64,000 bases of DNA from Nakamurella multipartita DSM 44233 (GCF_000024365.1 NC_013235.1:1364001-1428000), one strand, 5' to 3'. Positions 1-8,872 are shown, counted from the stretch's first letter. Numbers and translations are program-made. The notes: generated by a model not told the origin, from the sequence alone.

Positions 1-143
1 AGCTGCGCATGCTGCGGCGAACCGCCGGGGCGTTGCCCGGCTTCTCCGGGACCCTGCGCCGGCATCTGTACCGGCAGGCCGAACAGATTGCGGCCCTCGT
101 GCATGGACGCAGTGACCAGTGGATCGGCCTGTCGTGGCGCTGA
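1..143 (+). CDS. cas1: CRISPR-associated endonuclease Cas1, C-terminal end (5' truncated by window)
   Basis: Reading in the frame that starts at base 3, the sequence is open from the window edge to a TGA at 141-143. It encodes about 46 residues ending YRQAEQIAALVHGRSDQWIG.., the usual basic, helical C-terminus of Cas1. The acid catalytic residues lie upstream of the window. Cas1 is the integrase that, with Cas2, inserts new spacers at the leader end of the array. The stop lies inside the start region of cas2, so the two genes are translationally coupled, which supports the assignment despite the short fragment. Confidence 0.75.
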   Translation, partial: LRMLRRTAGALPGFSGTLRRHLYRQAEQIAALVHGRSDQWIGLSWR

Positions 144-418
144 CGGTGATCGTTGCCTACGACATCAGCGAGGACAACCGGCGGGCCCGCCTGGCCGCCG
201 TGCTGCAGGCGTACGGCGATCGAATACAGAAGAGCGTCTTCGTGCTGTCGGCAGACCAGCCGTTGATCGATGACCTGCACCGGCGCGCCCGGGACATCAT
301 CGACCTGGACCGGGACTCGGTCTACTTCTTCCGGCAGTGCGCGCCGTGCTGGGAGTCCGTGGGAGTGGTGGGCCAGGCCACCGTGGCGGAACCGCAGCGA
401 TACTGGGCGGTGTTCTGA
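134..418 (+). CDS. cas2: CRISPR-associated endoribonuclease Cas2
   Basis: Small protein of about 94 residues with the Cas2 ferredoxin-like signature: the first strand VIVAYDISEDN carries the conserved Asp, followed by a helix, the strand QKSVFVLSA, and DSVYFFRQC near the end. Cas2 bridges two Cas1 dimers in the spacer-integration complex. I place the start at the GTG at 134, which gives the usual very short lead before the first strand and overlaps the cas1 stop by 10 bases. GTG codons at 119 and 146 are in frame and cannot be excluded. The array leader starts directly downstream. Confidence 0.9.
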   Translation: MALTVIVAYDISEDNRRARLAAVLQAYGDRIQKSVFVLSADQPLIDDLHRRARDIIDLDRDSVYFFRQCAPCWESVGVVGQATVAEPQRYWAVF

Positions 419-625
419 CTGTTGCTGGGCTCATTGACGGGCTGCTCTTGTCTGGGAAAGGGGGTGGCTGGCGATCATGGTGCGCAGCCTTCTGCTGTGT
501 AATCCTCTGACCTGCGACAATGCTGGCTTAGAGCTCTGCCGGCGGACAGTTGTTGATCTTCAGTCGGCCTGGTGTGCAGCGGGCCCGCGTTGGCGCAGGT
601 CAGCGGCAGTGCCTGGTGGGGTAGG
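419..625 (+). promoter_or_regulatory. CRISPR leader region
   Basis: 207 bp without a convincing gene between cas2 and the first repeat. Three facts make this the leader side: cas1-cas2 lie just upstream; the first eleven repeats are identical while mutated repeats accumulate at the other end; and read on the + strand each repeat ends in ATAGAAAC, the form of an 8-nt crRNA 5' tag. An array promoter is expected here, but I cannot point to a convincing -35/-10 pair. Confidence 0.6.
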
Positions 626-1734
626 GTCAGAAACCACGTCACGCCGTCAGGCGTATAGAAACTACTTTCACCGGCGTAAACCGACTAGGCATAGAAGTCA
701 GAAACCACGTCACGCCGTCAGGCGTATAGAAACGTCTATGAAACGACGCAGTCAGTTCTTTTGCCTCAGGTCAGAAACCACGTCACGCCGTCAGGCGTAT
801 AGAAACATCTGCGACGGGTCCGCACCGACAACCATACCGAGGTCAGAAACCACGTCACGCCGTCAGGCGTATAGAAACGACCTCCTCATCGCTCGCTGAA
901 CTGTTGATTACCAGGAGTCAGAAACCACGTCACGCCGTCAGGCGTATAGAAACCTGCGGGCTAGTTCACGGTAGTCGTCACGATCCATGTCAGAAACCAC
1001 GTCACGCCGTCAGGCGTATAGAAACGTTCCCGTCTTCGTCAACCAGACTGAAGATGCCATCGGTCAGAAACCACGTCACGCCGTCAGGCGTATAGAAACT
1101 AGACACGATTATTTCTCCACAGCATCAGCATGCATGTCAGAAACCACGTCACGCCGTCAGGCGTATAGAAACGAAGGAGGTTGGAACCTCACTTCTTGGG
1201 AGCGGTCAGAAACCACGTCACGCCGTCAGGCGTATAGAAACCCCTCAGCAGCCGAGCGGTGTCATGCCGGCCGTCAGAAACCACGTCACGCCGTCAGGCG
1301 TATAGAAACTTTCGGTGGCAGGCTGGAAATAAGTCCAACAGTGCGGTCAGAAACCACGTCACGCCGTCAGGCGTATAGAAACTTTCGTCGCTGACCGAGA
1401 TATAGAACGTGTACGGCTCGTCAGAAACCACGTAACGCCGTCAGGCGTATAGAAACCCAGACGGCAAAGAACAAGAACGCAAAGACGAAACCACCGGTCA
1501 GAAACCACGTCACGCCGTCAGGCGTATAGAAACTTTGCTACACCCTGCGCGCCACCAGATCCCCAGTTGTCAGAAACCACGTCACGCCGTCAGGCGTATA
1601 GAAACCTAGCAATCTTTGCATATATCTCGTTGCGCTGCGCACCAGTGTGGTCAGAAACCACGTCACGCCGTCAGGCGTATAGAAACGCTCTGGGCCACCA
1701 TGAGGGTCGTGCGAAGGTGAGGGGGTCAGAAACC
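626..1734 (+). CRISPR. CRISPR array, leader-proximal part: 15 full repeats plus the first 10 nt of a 16th
   Basis: 37-nt direct repeats beginning GTCAGAAACCACGTCACG and ending GGCGTATAGAAAC. Start positions are 626, 697, 770, 842, 917, 989, 1063, 1136, 1205, 1273, 1346, 1420, 1497, 1569 and 1650. Spacers are 31-44 nt, mostly 34-38. Inside the repeat, ACGCC and GGCGT can pair around GTCA to make the crRNA hairpin. All copies are identical except the one at 1420, which has one C to A change. The 16th repeat (1725-1734) is cut after ten bases by the ISL3 element. Transcription on the + strand yields crRNAs with an AUAGAAAC tag. The system type is not decided by what is visible. Confidence 0.97.
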
Positions 1735-3180
1735 GGCTCTTCGCTTTGAAGCTGGGTGGGGGTTTGATCCCGGGGCGACACGCCGGGGCTGAGATGCGCT
1801 GATGTGGGGCCTGGGGTCCTCACGATCCGTGTTCACCGCCAAGTGAATGCGACCCGTGAGGAAGGCCCCAGGTGAGCGATGACGTTACCGGTGTGTTCGT
1901 GCTGCCCGGATTCCGGGTGGTGTCCAGCGACGTGCTCGACGACGAATGGCACCTGCTTGTGGAAACGCGGCGGGAGCCGACGGGCTGCCCGACCTGCGGC
2001 GCGGTCGCCCGAGTCAAGGACCGGCGCACGGTGACCGTGCGGGACCTGCCGGCCGGCGGTGTGCCGGTCGTTCTCCGTTGGTGCAAGCGGATTTTCGAGT
2101 GTCGATACGGGTTGTGCGAGAAGAAGACCTGGACCGAGCAACACGACGCGATCGCCCCGCGTGTGGTGCTCACCGACCGTGCGCAGCAGTGGGCGTTCGA
2201 GCAGGTCGGCCACCACGACCGGGCCGTGTCCCGGGTCGCGGCCCAACTCGGCGTGTCCTGGCACACGATCATGACCCAGGTCGTTGACCGCGGCACCCCG
2301 CTGGTCGAGGACCCGGACCGGCTGGCCGGGGTGAGCGCGGTCGGGGTCGACGAGACCTCGTTCCTGCGGGCCACCGGCACCCGGCACACCCAGTACGCCA
2401 CCGGCGTCGCCGACCTGACCCCGGGCCGCCCACCGCGGCTGCTGGACGTCGTACCGGGCCGCTCCGGCCGAGTCCTGGGCGACTGGCTGACCGACCGCGA
2501 CGAGGCCTGGCGGTCCGCCGTTCTGACCGCGTCGCTGGACCCGTTCCGCGGTTATGCCACCGCGCTCTCGGCGCATCTACCTGCGACGACGCGCGTGCTG
2601 GACGCCTTCCACATCGTCAAGATCGTGCTTCTCGCGGTCGACCAGGTCCGCCGCCGCGTGCAGCAGGACACCACCGGGCACCGCGGCCGGGCCGGCGACC
2701 CGCTGTACCGGGTACGACGGATCCTGCGGCGCCGCTACGACCGGCTCACCGACCGGCAACTGGTCCGACTGCGGGCCGCACTGACCGACGCGGACACGCA
2801 CGAGGAGATCACCGCCGCCTGGCTCGTCGCGCAGAACGTCATGCAGGCCTACGCCAACCCCGACCGGGCCGCCGGACGCGCCGCGGCCGAGCAGGTCATC
2901 ACCCTGGCCAAGACCTGCCCGGTTCCCGAGATCGCCCGCTTCGGGCGCACTCTGGTCGCGTGGCGGACCGAGTACCTGGCCCGGTTCGACAACCCCGCCC
3001 TATCCAACGGACCCACCGAGAACCTCAACCTGAAGATCAAGAACACCAAACGGATCGCCCGCGGCTACCGATCGTTCGCCAACTACCGTCTGCGACTACT
3101 TCTCAACCACGGCCTCATCAGGCAAGATCAACAACCGGCACGGATCCGACCACACCGACCCAGGTTGATTGCGTAGAGCC
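1735..3180 (+). mobile_element. ISL3-family insertion sequence inserted in a CRISPR repeat
   Basis: 1446-bp element with imperfect terminal inverted repeats. The left end starts GGCTCTTCGCTTTGAAGCTG; the right end, read in reverse complement, starts GGCTCTACGCAATCAACCTG. Both continue GGT. It is flanked by an 8-bp direct repeat CAGAAACC at 1727-1734 and 3181-3188, the duplication size known for ISL3 elements. That octamer is part of the CRISPR repeat, so the target was the repeat itself. One transposase gene fills the element. Confidence 0.95.
1872..3176 (+). CDS. ISL3-family transposase
   Basis: 434-residue DDE transposase. The N-terminus has a zinc-binding CPTCGAV motif with a further cysteine pair in CRYGLCEKK, then a helix-turn-helix region (VAAQLGVSWHTIM). 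The catalytic core follows, with VDETSF for the first Asp, LDAFHIVK for the second, and LSNGPTENLNLKIK for the Glu, as in transposase family DDE_Tnp_ISL3. The GTG start at 1872 lies 137 bp inside the left end and the TAG stop is 4 bp from the right end, so the gene is intact. It points the same way as the CRISPR array, so read-through could reach the trailing repeats. Confidence 0.95.
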   Translation: MSDDVTGVFVLPGFRVVSSDVLDDEWHLLVETRREPTGCPTCGAVARVKDRRTVTVRDLPAGGVPVVLRWCKRIFECRYGLCEKKTWTEQHDAIAPRVVLTDRAQQWAFEQVGHHDRAVSRVAAQLGVSWHTIMTQVVDRGTPLVEDPDRLAGVSAVGVDETSFLRATGTRHTQYATGVADLTPGRPPRLLDVVPGRSGRVLGDWLTDRDEAWRSAVLTASLDPFRGYATALSAHLPATTRVLDAFHIVKIVLLAVDQVRRRVQQDTTGHRGRAGDPLYRVRRILRRRYDRLTDRQLVRLRAALTDADTHEEITAAWLVAQNVMQAYANPDRAAGRAAAEQVITLAKTCPVPEIARFGRTLVAWRTEYLARFDNPALSNGPTENLNLKIKNTKRIARGYRSFANYRLRLLLNHGLIRQDQQPARIRPHRPRLIA

Positions 3181-3813
3181 CAGAAACCACGTCACGCCGT
3201 CAGGCGTATAGAAACACCACCAGCAGCACGGCGACCACTATGCCAACTGTCGTCCAGTCAGAAACCACGTCACGCCGTCAGGCGTATAGAAACTCAGCTC
3301 GCGGCCATCACTCGGGTCAGCGTGCCCAGGGTCAGAAACCACGTCACGCCGTCAGGCGTATATAAACCCCACTGTTCACTGAAGTAAGTGGACGCAGCCG
3401 AAACCTGGTCAGAAACCACGTCACGCCGTCAGGCGTATAGAAACGCTTCACCGAGAGTGTTCATTTGGTCTTCACCGTCGTCAGAAACCACGTCACGCCG
3501 TCAGGCGTATAGAAACCCGCTCGAGCGTGAAGGTGTCCTGCCAGCTCAAGGGACGATTGTCAGAAACCACGTCACGCCGTCAGGCGTATGCAAACCTCGT
3601 CCGGACGGACGAAATCCTTCTCGACGCCATGTCAGAAACCACGTCACGCTGTCAGGCGTAGAGAAACTGAGTTTCCGGCCTGACCGTGGATTCTTGCGGC
3701 GTCAGAAACCACGTCACGCCGTCAGGCGTATAGAAACTCGGTCTCGTAGCAGGGCCGGTGTCGAACTCGTCACTGAGTCAGAAGCCACATCACGCCGTCA
3801 GGCGTTTGGAAGA
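3181..3813 (+). CRISPR. CRISPR array, trailing part beyond the ISL3 insertion (9 repeats, last ones degenerate)
   Basis: Starts with the remaining 35 nt of the split repeat (3181-3215). Repeats follow at 3257, 3331, 3408, 3480, 3559, 3631 and 3701, and a decayed terminal one at 3777-3813. Spacers are 33-42 nt. Variants build up here: G to T near the end of the repeat at 3331, ATGC for ATAG at 3559, two changes at 3631, and several at 3777 (GAAGCCACATC, then GGCGTTTGGAAGA). Decay toward this end marks it as the old, leader-distal end. These spacers are now 1.4 kb further from the leader promoter than before the insertion. Confidence 0.95.
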
Positions 3814-4279
3814 AGGCGTTTCGATTGCAAATGTGCGCGTGAGCGCGTGTCGCCAGAAGGTCGGGCCGCTCGGGGTGCCGAGACTGCCGGAGCGTGGGAT
3901 CCTTGTGGAGTCTGGTCGGGGCCTTGCGGGGCTGCGCCAGCCTGCTGGGGAGCTGATGAGTAGGGCGGTGGGGGCGTGAGCGTCGTGCTTGTAGCTGGCG
4001 ACCACTTGCCGACGGCGGGAGGCCCGTGCGGCCAGCGGCCCAGCCCGGCGATTGCCGGGTGTCGACGCAGCCGCATGAGGGAGCCACATTGGCCCGAATG
4101 CCGTGGCATGACGAGGCAGTGCAGTCAGGCTTCGACGGAACAAGAGCAGCAAGGTCGAGCCGCGACCATCCGGCGGGCGAGTTCAAAGCCACGGGCCCGC
4201 TGGGCGTGGAAACTGAGGTTGGCGACAGAACCTCGTGCTCGACGAAAGAATGTGGCTGCGATTGGCCGGAGGTTGCTTG
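3814..4279. other. Spacer region between array and RAMP gene; no confident gene
   Basis: 466 bp with several short overlapping + strand reading frames, none with recognisable similarity. One frame ends at 3977-3979 where a GTG frame starts at 3976. Another (from GTG 4026, or ATG 4098) ends TGA at 4278-4280, sharing the A with the ATG of the RAMP gene (TGATG). This could be a small coupled gene or the remains of a lost cas gene. The base composition is less biased than in neighbouring genes, so I do not call a product. Confidence 0.4.
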
Positions 4280-6439
4280 ATGCCCCAGCTCGATAGCACG
4301 AGCTTCGTCAACCCGTATACCTTCGTGGCGATCTCCGATGTGATCCCGAGGCGCCGGCCGCCGGGGCACGACGGTGGCAACCGGCTGGGGCCTAATGGGC
4401 AGCCGCTTTACTCCGGTTCGCTCGACGTCACCTGGACTCTGGCGACACCCATGCTCCTGCCTGCCGGCGAGATCAGCTGCAATGTGGACGGCGCCGTGCA
4501 GGTTCCCGGGGCGTCGGTCAAGGGGGCCGTCCGTTCGCTGCACGAAGCCATGTTCCGGGGCTGCCTGCGGGTGGTCGACGAGGGCTTTCTTCCGTCATAT
4601 CGGCAGATCGCCGGGTCCAAGCCGCAGCCACCGTGGCGGCTGGGCGTGGTGCAGCGGTCCACGGCGGCTGGAAAGCCGATCGCGATCAAGCTGTGTGAGG
4701 AGACGGTCTGGGTAGACGGCCCGAGCCTGTTGGCTGCCTACGGTCGTCAGGATTCGTCATGGGGCGAGCCCCGGACCGGTGACGCTTTCTGCTTGGAGGG
4801 TGACGAGGAATGGTCCACCCTTGAACGCTGGGAAATGCGCACTGTGGAGTCGGCGCGGGGCCTGATCCGGCCAAGTATCGATCGCGACGATTCCGGTGAG
4901 CTCGCTCTGGGTAGTGAACTCCCGGAGAACCACGCGGTCGTGCTGCTCACGGATATCGGAGCCCGACGCAAAGTCACCAAGGCGGGCAAACGAGGCCGAT
5001 GCCTTTGGGCTACCGGCATTCTCGGCGGCAAGTCCATGGCCGTGGCGCCCGAGGCTTGGGAGATCTATCGACAATCTTGCGACGGCGCGGACGACCGACG
5101 GCGTCTGCTGGCCCCGCCCAAGGCTGAGAGCGGCCGCCGGATCGCGAATCCGCGGAGCCGGGTCGCCTCGAGCGGTGGCGACTCCCACGATCGACGTCGT
5201 TTCGCGGAGGTGAAATGGTGGGGAACCTACGCAGATGGCAATCGGCGCGAGAGTGATGTTCGCATCGGGTGGCGGTCAATGGTTACCGGATTCCTCTTTC
5301 CGGGTGAGGTAGTTTGGGTCCTGGCTGATGGCGAGAAAGTCACCCGCATCGAGCATTCGGCGATCTGGCGGGAATTGGGCGCTCAGCCCCTGTCGGAACG
5401 AGTACCCAGGCAAGCCCTGCCATGCACTGATCCGGCCATGCACGCGCCGGAACTCGGGGAGCGCCAAGGATTGTGCTTGTCCTGCGAGATCTTCGGGTCG
5501 GTCGATCCCAAGGGCACCGACCAAGGCGGTCAGCAGACCGCCTATGCCGGTCATGTGCGTTTCGGGACCGCGACGGCGGAACCGGGCGCCCGGGTCGAGC
5601 AAATCGACCTCGCACCGTTGGGTGCACCCCGGTTGGGCGCCGGAATGTTCAGCCTGCAGGACAGGTCGTTGACCAGCCGTCGGGGCGGGTCGCCCCCCGG
5701 GCAGTGGGGATCGGCCAGCGACAAGCCGCGGCCGCGTGGCCTCCGCGGCCGAAAGTTTTACTGGAACAGCGATCCCGACGAGCAGGCGGCCGCCTGGACC
5801 GGCCAGCTCCAGCGCAGCGTGAGCGTGACCCCGCGCCACCAGCGGCGACCATCTCAGCGGGAGTTCGGCGGGCGTCGCGATCTGCTGGCGCCCGGCACCA
5901 CCCTGCGTCAGACCATCCGCTTCGACGCGCTGTCCCCGGCCGGCTTGCATTCCCTGCTCGCTGTGCTGGATCCCGCGCGGGTGCTGCCGGCCCTGGGCGG
6001 CCCGGGTTATCACGTGCGCCTCGGCGGTGGCCGGCCGTTCGGTCTCGGGGCGGTGGCCGTGCGGATCGAGTCCTGCACGATCGAAACCATCGGCGATCGC
6101 TACCGGCGGGCCGAGCCCGCGCCGGCCGGACCGCCACCGGCGCACGACCCCGCGGCCGTGAGTGGCTATCTGGACCAAGCGGCCTGCGTCGGTCTGGCCC
6201 GTATCCTGAATCCGCACGGGCTGGGCGACGATCGCCACCTGGTCTCCTACCCGCCCGGCGACGTCTGGGAACGCGTCAACACCCAGCGATTCGACGAAAG
6301 CTACCGGTTCTTCACTGAGAACAACGGTCAGCAGTTCAAGACCCGCGTCAACCCATGGGCCCCGTTGCCGACCCTGCCCACCACATCGGGCGAAGCCTTC
6401 CGCGCCAGTCAACCGATCCACCCCAGCGGTGGGCGATAG
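4280..6439 (+). CDS. CRISPR-associated RAMP-superfamily protein, TIGR03986-like
   Basis: 719-residue protein. The ATG at 4280 has a GGAGG at 4268-4272, so I prefer it to the in-frame ATG at 4235. The first RAMP-like segment (about residues 5-110) has FVNPYTFVAISD, a strand LYSGSLDVTWTLATPMLLP, and the glycine-containing turn VPGASVKGAVRSLHEAMFRG. The middle has CLSCEIFGSV followed by AYAGHVRFG, and GLRGRKFYWN. The second RAMP segment ends in the Gly-rich loop GGGRPFGLGAVAVRIES (about 590-605). This order matches the family described as TIGR03986, which I recall but could not search. RAMP proteins form the Cas7-like backbone of type III effector complexes, so a role in crRNA binding or target cleavage is likely but inferred. 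No Cas10 or other effector gene is visible in the window. Confidence 0.8.
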   Translation: MPQLDSTSFVNPYTFVAISDVIPRRRPPGHDGGNRLGPNGQPLYSGSLDVTWTLATPMLLPAGEISCNVDGAVQVPGASVKGAVRSLHEAMFRGCLRVVDEGFLPSYRQIAGSKPQPPWRLGVVQRSTAAGKPIAIKLCEETVWVDGPSLLAAYGRQDSSWGEPRTGDAFCLEGDEEWSTLERWEMRTVESARGLIRPSIDRDDSGELALGSELPENHAVVLLTDIGARRKVTKAGKRGRCLWATGILGGKSMAVAPEAWEIYRQSCDGADDRRRLLAPPKAESGRRIANPRSRVASSGGDSHDRRRFAEVKWWGTYADGNRRESDVRIGWRSMVTGFLFPGEVVWVLADGEKVTRIEHSAIWRELGAQPLSERVPRQALPCTDPAMHAPELGERQGLCLSCEIFGSVDPKGTDQGGQQTAYAGHVRFGTATAEPGARVEQIDLAPLGAPRLGAGMFSLQDRSLTSRRGGSPPGQWGSASDKPRPRGLRGRKFYWNSDPDEQAAAWTGQLQRSVSVTPRHQRRPSQREFGGRRDLLAPGTTLRQTIRFDALSPAGLHSLLAVLDPARVLPALGGPGYHVRLGGGRPFGLGAVAVRIESCTIETIGDRYRRAEPAPAGPPPAHDPAAVSGYLDQAACVGLARILNPHGLGDDRHLVSYPPGDVWERVNTQRFDESYRFFTENNGQQFKTRVNPWAPLPTLPTTSGEAFRASQPIHPSGGR

Positions 6440-6676
6440 GCTGCGCATCGCCGGCCCTGGTCCACCCGGCCGGCACGTCGGGCGCGCGATGCCGGTCCGG
6501 TACCAGCCGGTTCGGGTGCGCAAGGAACAGCCCGCTCGTGCTGCTTGCGCCGTCCAGCAGCTGAGCGGCCCCGACTGCGCCGAAAATAGTCCCGCCGATC
6601 CGTCGCGGGTTTGTCCCATCGCCTACCCTGACCGCCGGGTCCTGTCACACGCGCGGGCCCAAACCGAGGAGGAACG

Positions 6677-7804
6677 GTGCCGGAAATCGAGATCGGCATG
6701 GGGCGCACCGCGCGGTCGGCCTACGAACTGGACGACATCAGCATCGTGCCGTCCCGGCGCACCCGCTCGTCCTCGGACGTGTCGATGGCCTGGCAGATCG
6801 ACGCCTACCGGTTCGAGATGCCGCTGATCACCCAGCCGACGGACGCCATCGTGTCCCCGGGGCTGGCCGCGGAGGTCTCCGCGCTCGGCGGTCTGGGCGT
6901 GCTGGACGGCGAGGGGCTGTGGGCCCGGCACGCCGATCCGCAGAAGGTCATCGACGAGCTGCTGGAGCGGGCGGCGGTAGCCGATGACCCGGACGAGGTG
7001 ATCGCCGCGATTCAGCAGGCCTACGCCGAACCGGTCTCGATCGACCTGCTCACCGAGGCCATCCACAGCCTGCGCGACGGCGGCGGCACCGTCTCGGTGC
7101 GGCTGTCCCCGCAGAACGCGGCCGCGCTGGCCGGTCCGGTCATTGCGGCCGGGGTCGAGCTGCTGGTCATCCAGGGCACGATCATCTCCGCCGAGCACGT
7201 GCGGGCCGACGGCCGGGCGCTGAACCTCAAGTCGTTCATCTCCGAGCTGGAGGTGCCGGTCGTCGTCGGCGGCTGCTCGGACTACAAGACCGCCACCCAC
7301 CTGATGCGCACCGGCGCGGCCGGGGTGATCGTCGGCACCGGGCACGGCACGACCACCACCACCGACGAGGTGCTGGGCATCGCCGTGCCGATGGCCACCG
7401 CCATCGCCGACGCGGCCGCGGCCCGCCGCTCCTACCTGGACGAGACCGGTGGCCGGTACGTGCACGTCATCGCGGCCGGCGGGATCGAGTCCAGCGCCGA
7501 CATCGCCAAGGCGATCGCCTGCGGCGCCGACGCGGTGATGCTGGGGGAGCCGCTGACCTGGGCGGCCGAGGCGCCGGCGGCCGGCTGGTACTGGCCGACC
7601 ACCGCGGCGCACCCGGTGCTGCCGCGCGGGTTCGCCGCGCCGGTCGGCCCGGCCGACGTGCCGCTGGCCCAACTGCTGCGGGGCCCGGCGTTGGGCGCCG
7701 ACGGCCGGACCAACCTGTTCGGCGCGCTCCGCCGGGCGATGGCCAAGGCCGGGTACTCCGACCTCAAGGAGTTCCAGAAGGTCGGCTTGACCGTCCGCGC
7801 CTGA
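6677..7804 (+). CDS. guaB3: GuaB3 family IMP dehydrogenase-related protein
   Basis: 375-residue TIM-barrel protein of the IMPDH/GMP reductase family without CBS domains. GTG start follows GAGGAGGA at 6666-6673. The N-terminus ARSAYELDDISIVPSRRTRS and PLITQPTDAIVSP correspond to the IMPDH substrate-binding start. VHVIAAGGIESSADIAKAI and ACGADAVMLGEPL form the phosphate-binding region. The loop that carries the catalytic Cys in IMPDH reads GTGHGTTTTTDEVLG and has no cysteine. Such proteins sit beside guaB/guaA in actinobacteria; the precise reaction (IMP oxidation, GMP reduction or neither) is not fixed by sequence. guaA follows 1.5 kb downstream. Confidence 0.9.
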   Translation: MPEIEIGMGRTARSAYELDDISIVPSRRTRSSSDVSMAWQIDAYRFEMPLITQPTDAIVSPGLAAEVSALGGLGVLDGEGLWARHADPQKVIDELLERAAVADDPDEVIAAIQQAYAEPVSIDLLTEAIHSLRDGGGTVSVRLSPQNAAALAGPVIAAGVELLVIQGTIISAEHVRADGRALNLKSFISELEVPVVVGGCSDYKTATHLMRTGAAGVIVGTGHGTTTTTDEVLGIAVPMATAIADAAAARRSYLDETGGRYVHVIAAGGIESSADIAKAIACGADAVMLGEPLTWAAEAPAAGWYWPTTAAHPVLPRGFAAPVGPADVPLAQLLRGPALGADGRTNLFGALRRAMAKAGYSDLKEFQKVGLTVRA

Positions 7805-7834
7805 CCGTCCGGGCCCGGCGATCAGCTCGCGGGC

Positions 7835-8872
7835 TTACAGCCAGCCCTTGCGCTTGAACAGCACGAACAGGGTGAGCACGGCCAGCACCATGACCGTCAG
7901 CCCGGCCAGGAAGCCCTGCCCGTCGCCGAAACCCGGGTAGGGCACGTTCATCCCGAGGAACCCAGTGATCAGGGTGGGCACGGCGATGATCGCCGCCCAG
8001 GCCGAGAGCTTCTTCATGATCACGTTCAGGTGCACGTCGGACAGGGCCAGGTTCGTCTCGTAGGCCGAGCTGAGCAGCTCGCGCAGGGTGTTCGTCTCGG
8101 CCGCGGCGTGCTGGGCGTGGTCGCAGACGTCCTGCATCCGGCGGATCACCCCGCCGTGCAGCAGGTCGGCCAGCGGGTCGTCGTCGGCCGCCGCGCGGGC
8201 CGCCGCGCCGGACAGATCGAGCAGGATCTCGGCCATCGGCGCGCTCACCCGGCGCAGCGCGGCGATCGACTGGCGCAGCCGGAAGGCGCGCAGTTGGTCC
8301 GCGCGGTTCATCGGCTTGTCGTCGAACAGCGACGTGGTCAGCTCGTCGGCGGCGTCCTCCATGGCCAGCAGCGTCTTGGTCTCGGAGTGCACCATCGTGT
8401 CCAGCAGCAGGTGCAGCCCGGCGGCGACCCCGTCGGCGCTGAGCACCGTGGTGTTCTCGGCCAGCCGCCGGGTCAGCGCGGCGCCGGCCGATTCGTCGGC
8501 GACGACGGCCAGCATCCGGTCGGTGGCCAGCACCGCCACCCGATCCCGGCGCAGCTCCTCGGCACCGGCATCGAACGAGACCAGGGCGCCGATCAGCAGC
8601 ACGGTGCGGCCGACCGTGTCGAGCTTGGGCGGCTCCCGGTCGGAGAGCACATCGTCCACGGCCAGACCGTCGAGGGCGAACAGCTCGGCGGTGGGCCGCA
8701 GCGCCTCGGCCGTGCGCGGCACCCACCACCAGGCCCGGGTCGCCTCGTCGCCCTCCAGCTGCTCGGTGATCTCGGCCACCGTCACGTCGGCGGCCACCAC
8801 CGCCCCGCCGCGCCACACCCGGGACCGGCGAGGGCCGACCTCGGTGGGGCGTTCCTGCGTCGTCGACGTCAC
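7835..8872 (-). CDS. corA: CorA-family magnesium/divalent cation transporter
   Basis: About 345 residues: a long soluble N-terminal domain with coiled-coil helices, then two C-terminal membrane segments separated by the selectivity signature GMN at about residues 307-309 (FLGMNVPYPGFG). It ends with a short basic tail FKRKGWL. This is the CorA layout, a homopentameric Mg2+ channel of the cytoplasmic membrane. I start at a GTG at 8872 (VTSTTQERP); an in-frame start at 8926 would overlap the divergent DUF4031 gene. Substrate (Mg, Co or Zn) cannot be told from sequence. Confidence 0.9.
   Translation of the reverse strand: MTSTTQERPTEVGPRRSRVWRGGAVVAADVTVAEITEQLEGDEATRAWWWVPRTAEALRPTAELFALDGLAVDDVLSDREPPKLDTVGRTVLLIGALVSFDAGAEELRRDRVAVLATDRMLAVVADESAGAALTRRLAENTTVLSADGVAAGLHLLLDTMVHSETKTLLAMEDAADELTTSLFDDKPMNRADQLRAFRLRQSIAALRRVSAPMAEILLDLSGAAARAAADDDPLADLLHGGVIRRMQDVCDHAQHAAAETNTLRELLSSAYETNLALSDVHLNVIMKKLSAWAAIIAVPTLITGFLGMNVPYPGFGDGQGFLAGLTVMVLAVLTLFVLFKRKGWL

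Noticed and set aside
477-1749. Open frames of 60-140 codons across the CRISPR array
   Set aside because: They translate the repeats (recurring SETTSRRQAYRN or QKPRHAVRRIET) and shift with spacer length; they are not genes.
3169-3963. Open frames across the trailing repeats
   Set aside because: Same artefact of translated CRISPR repeats.
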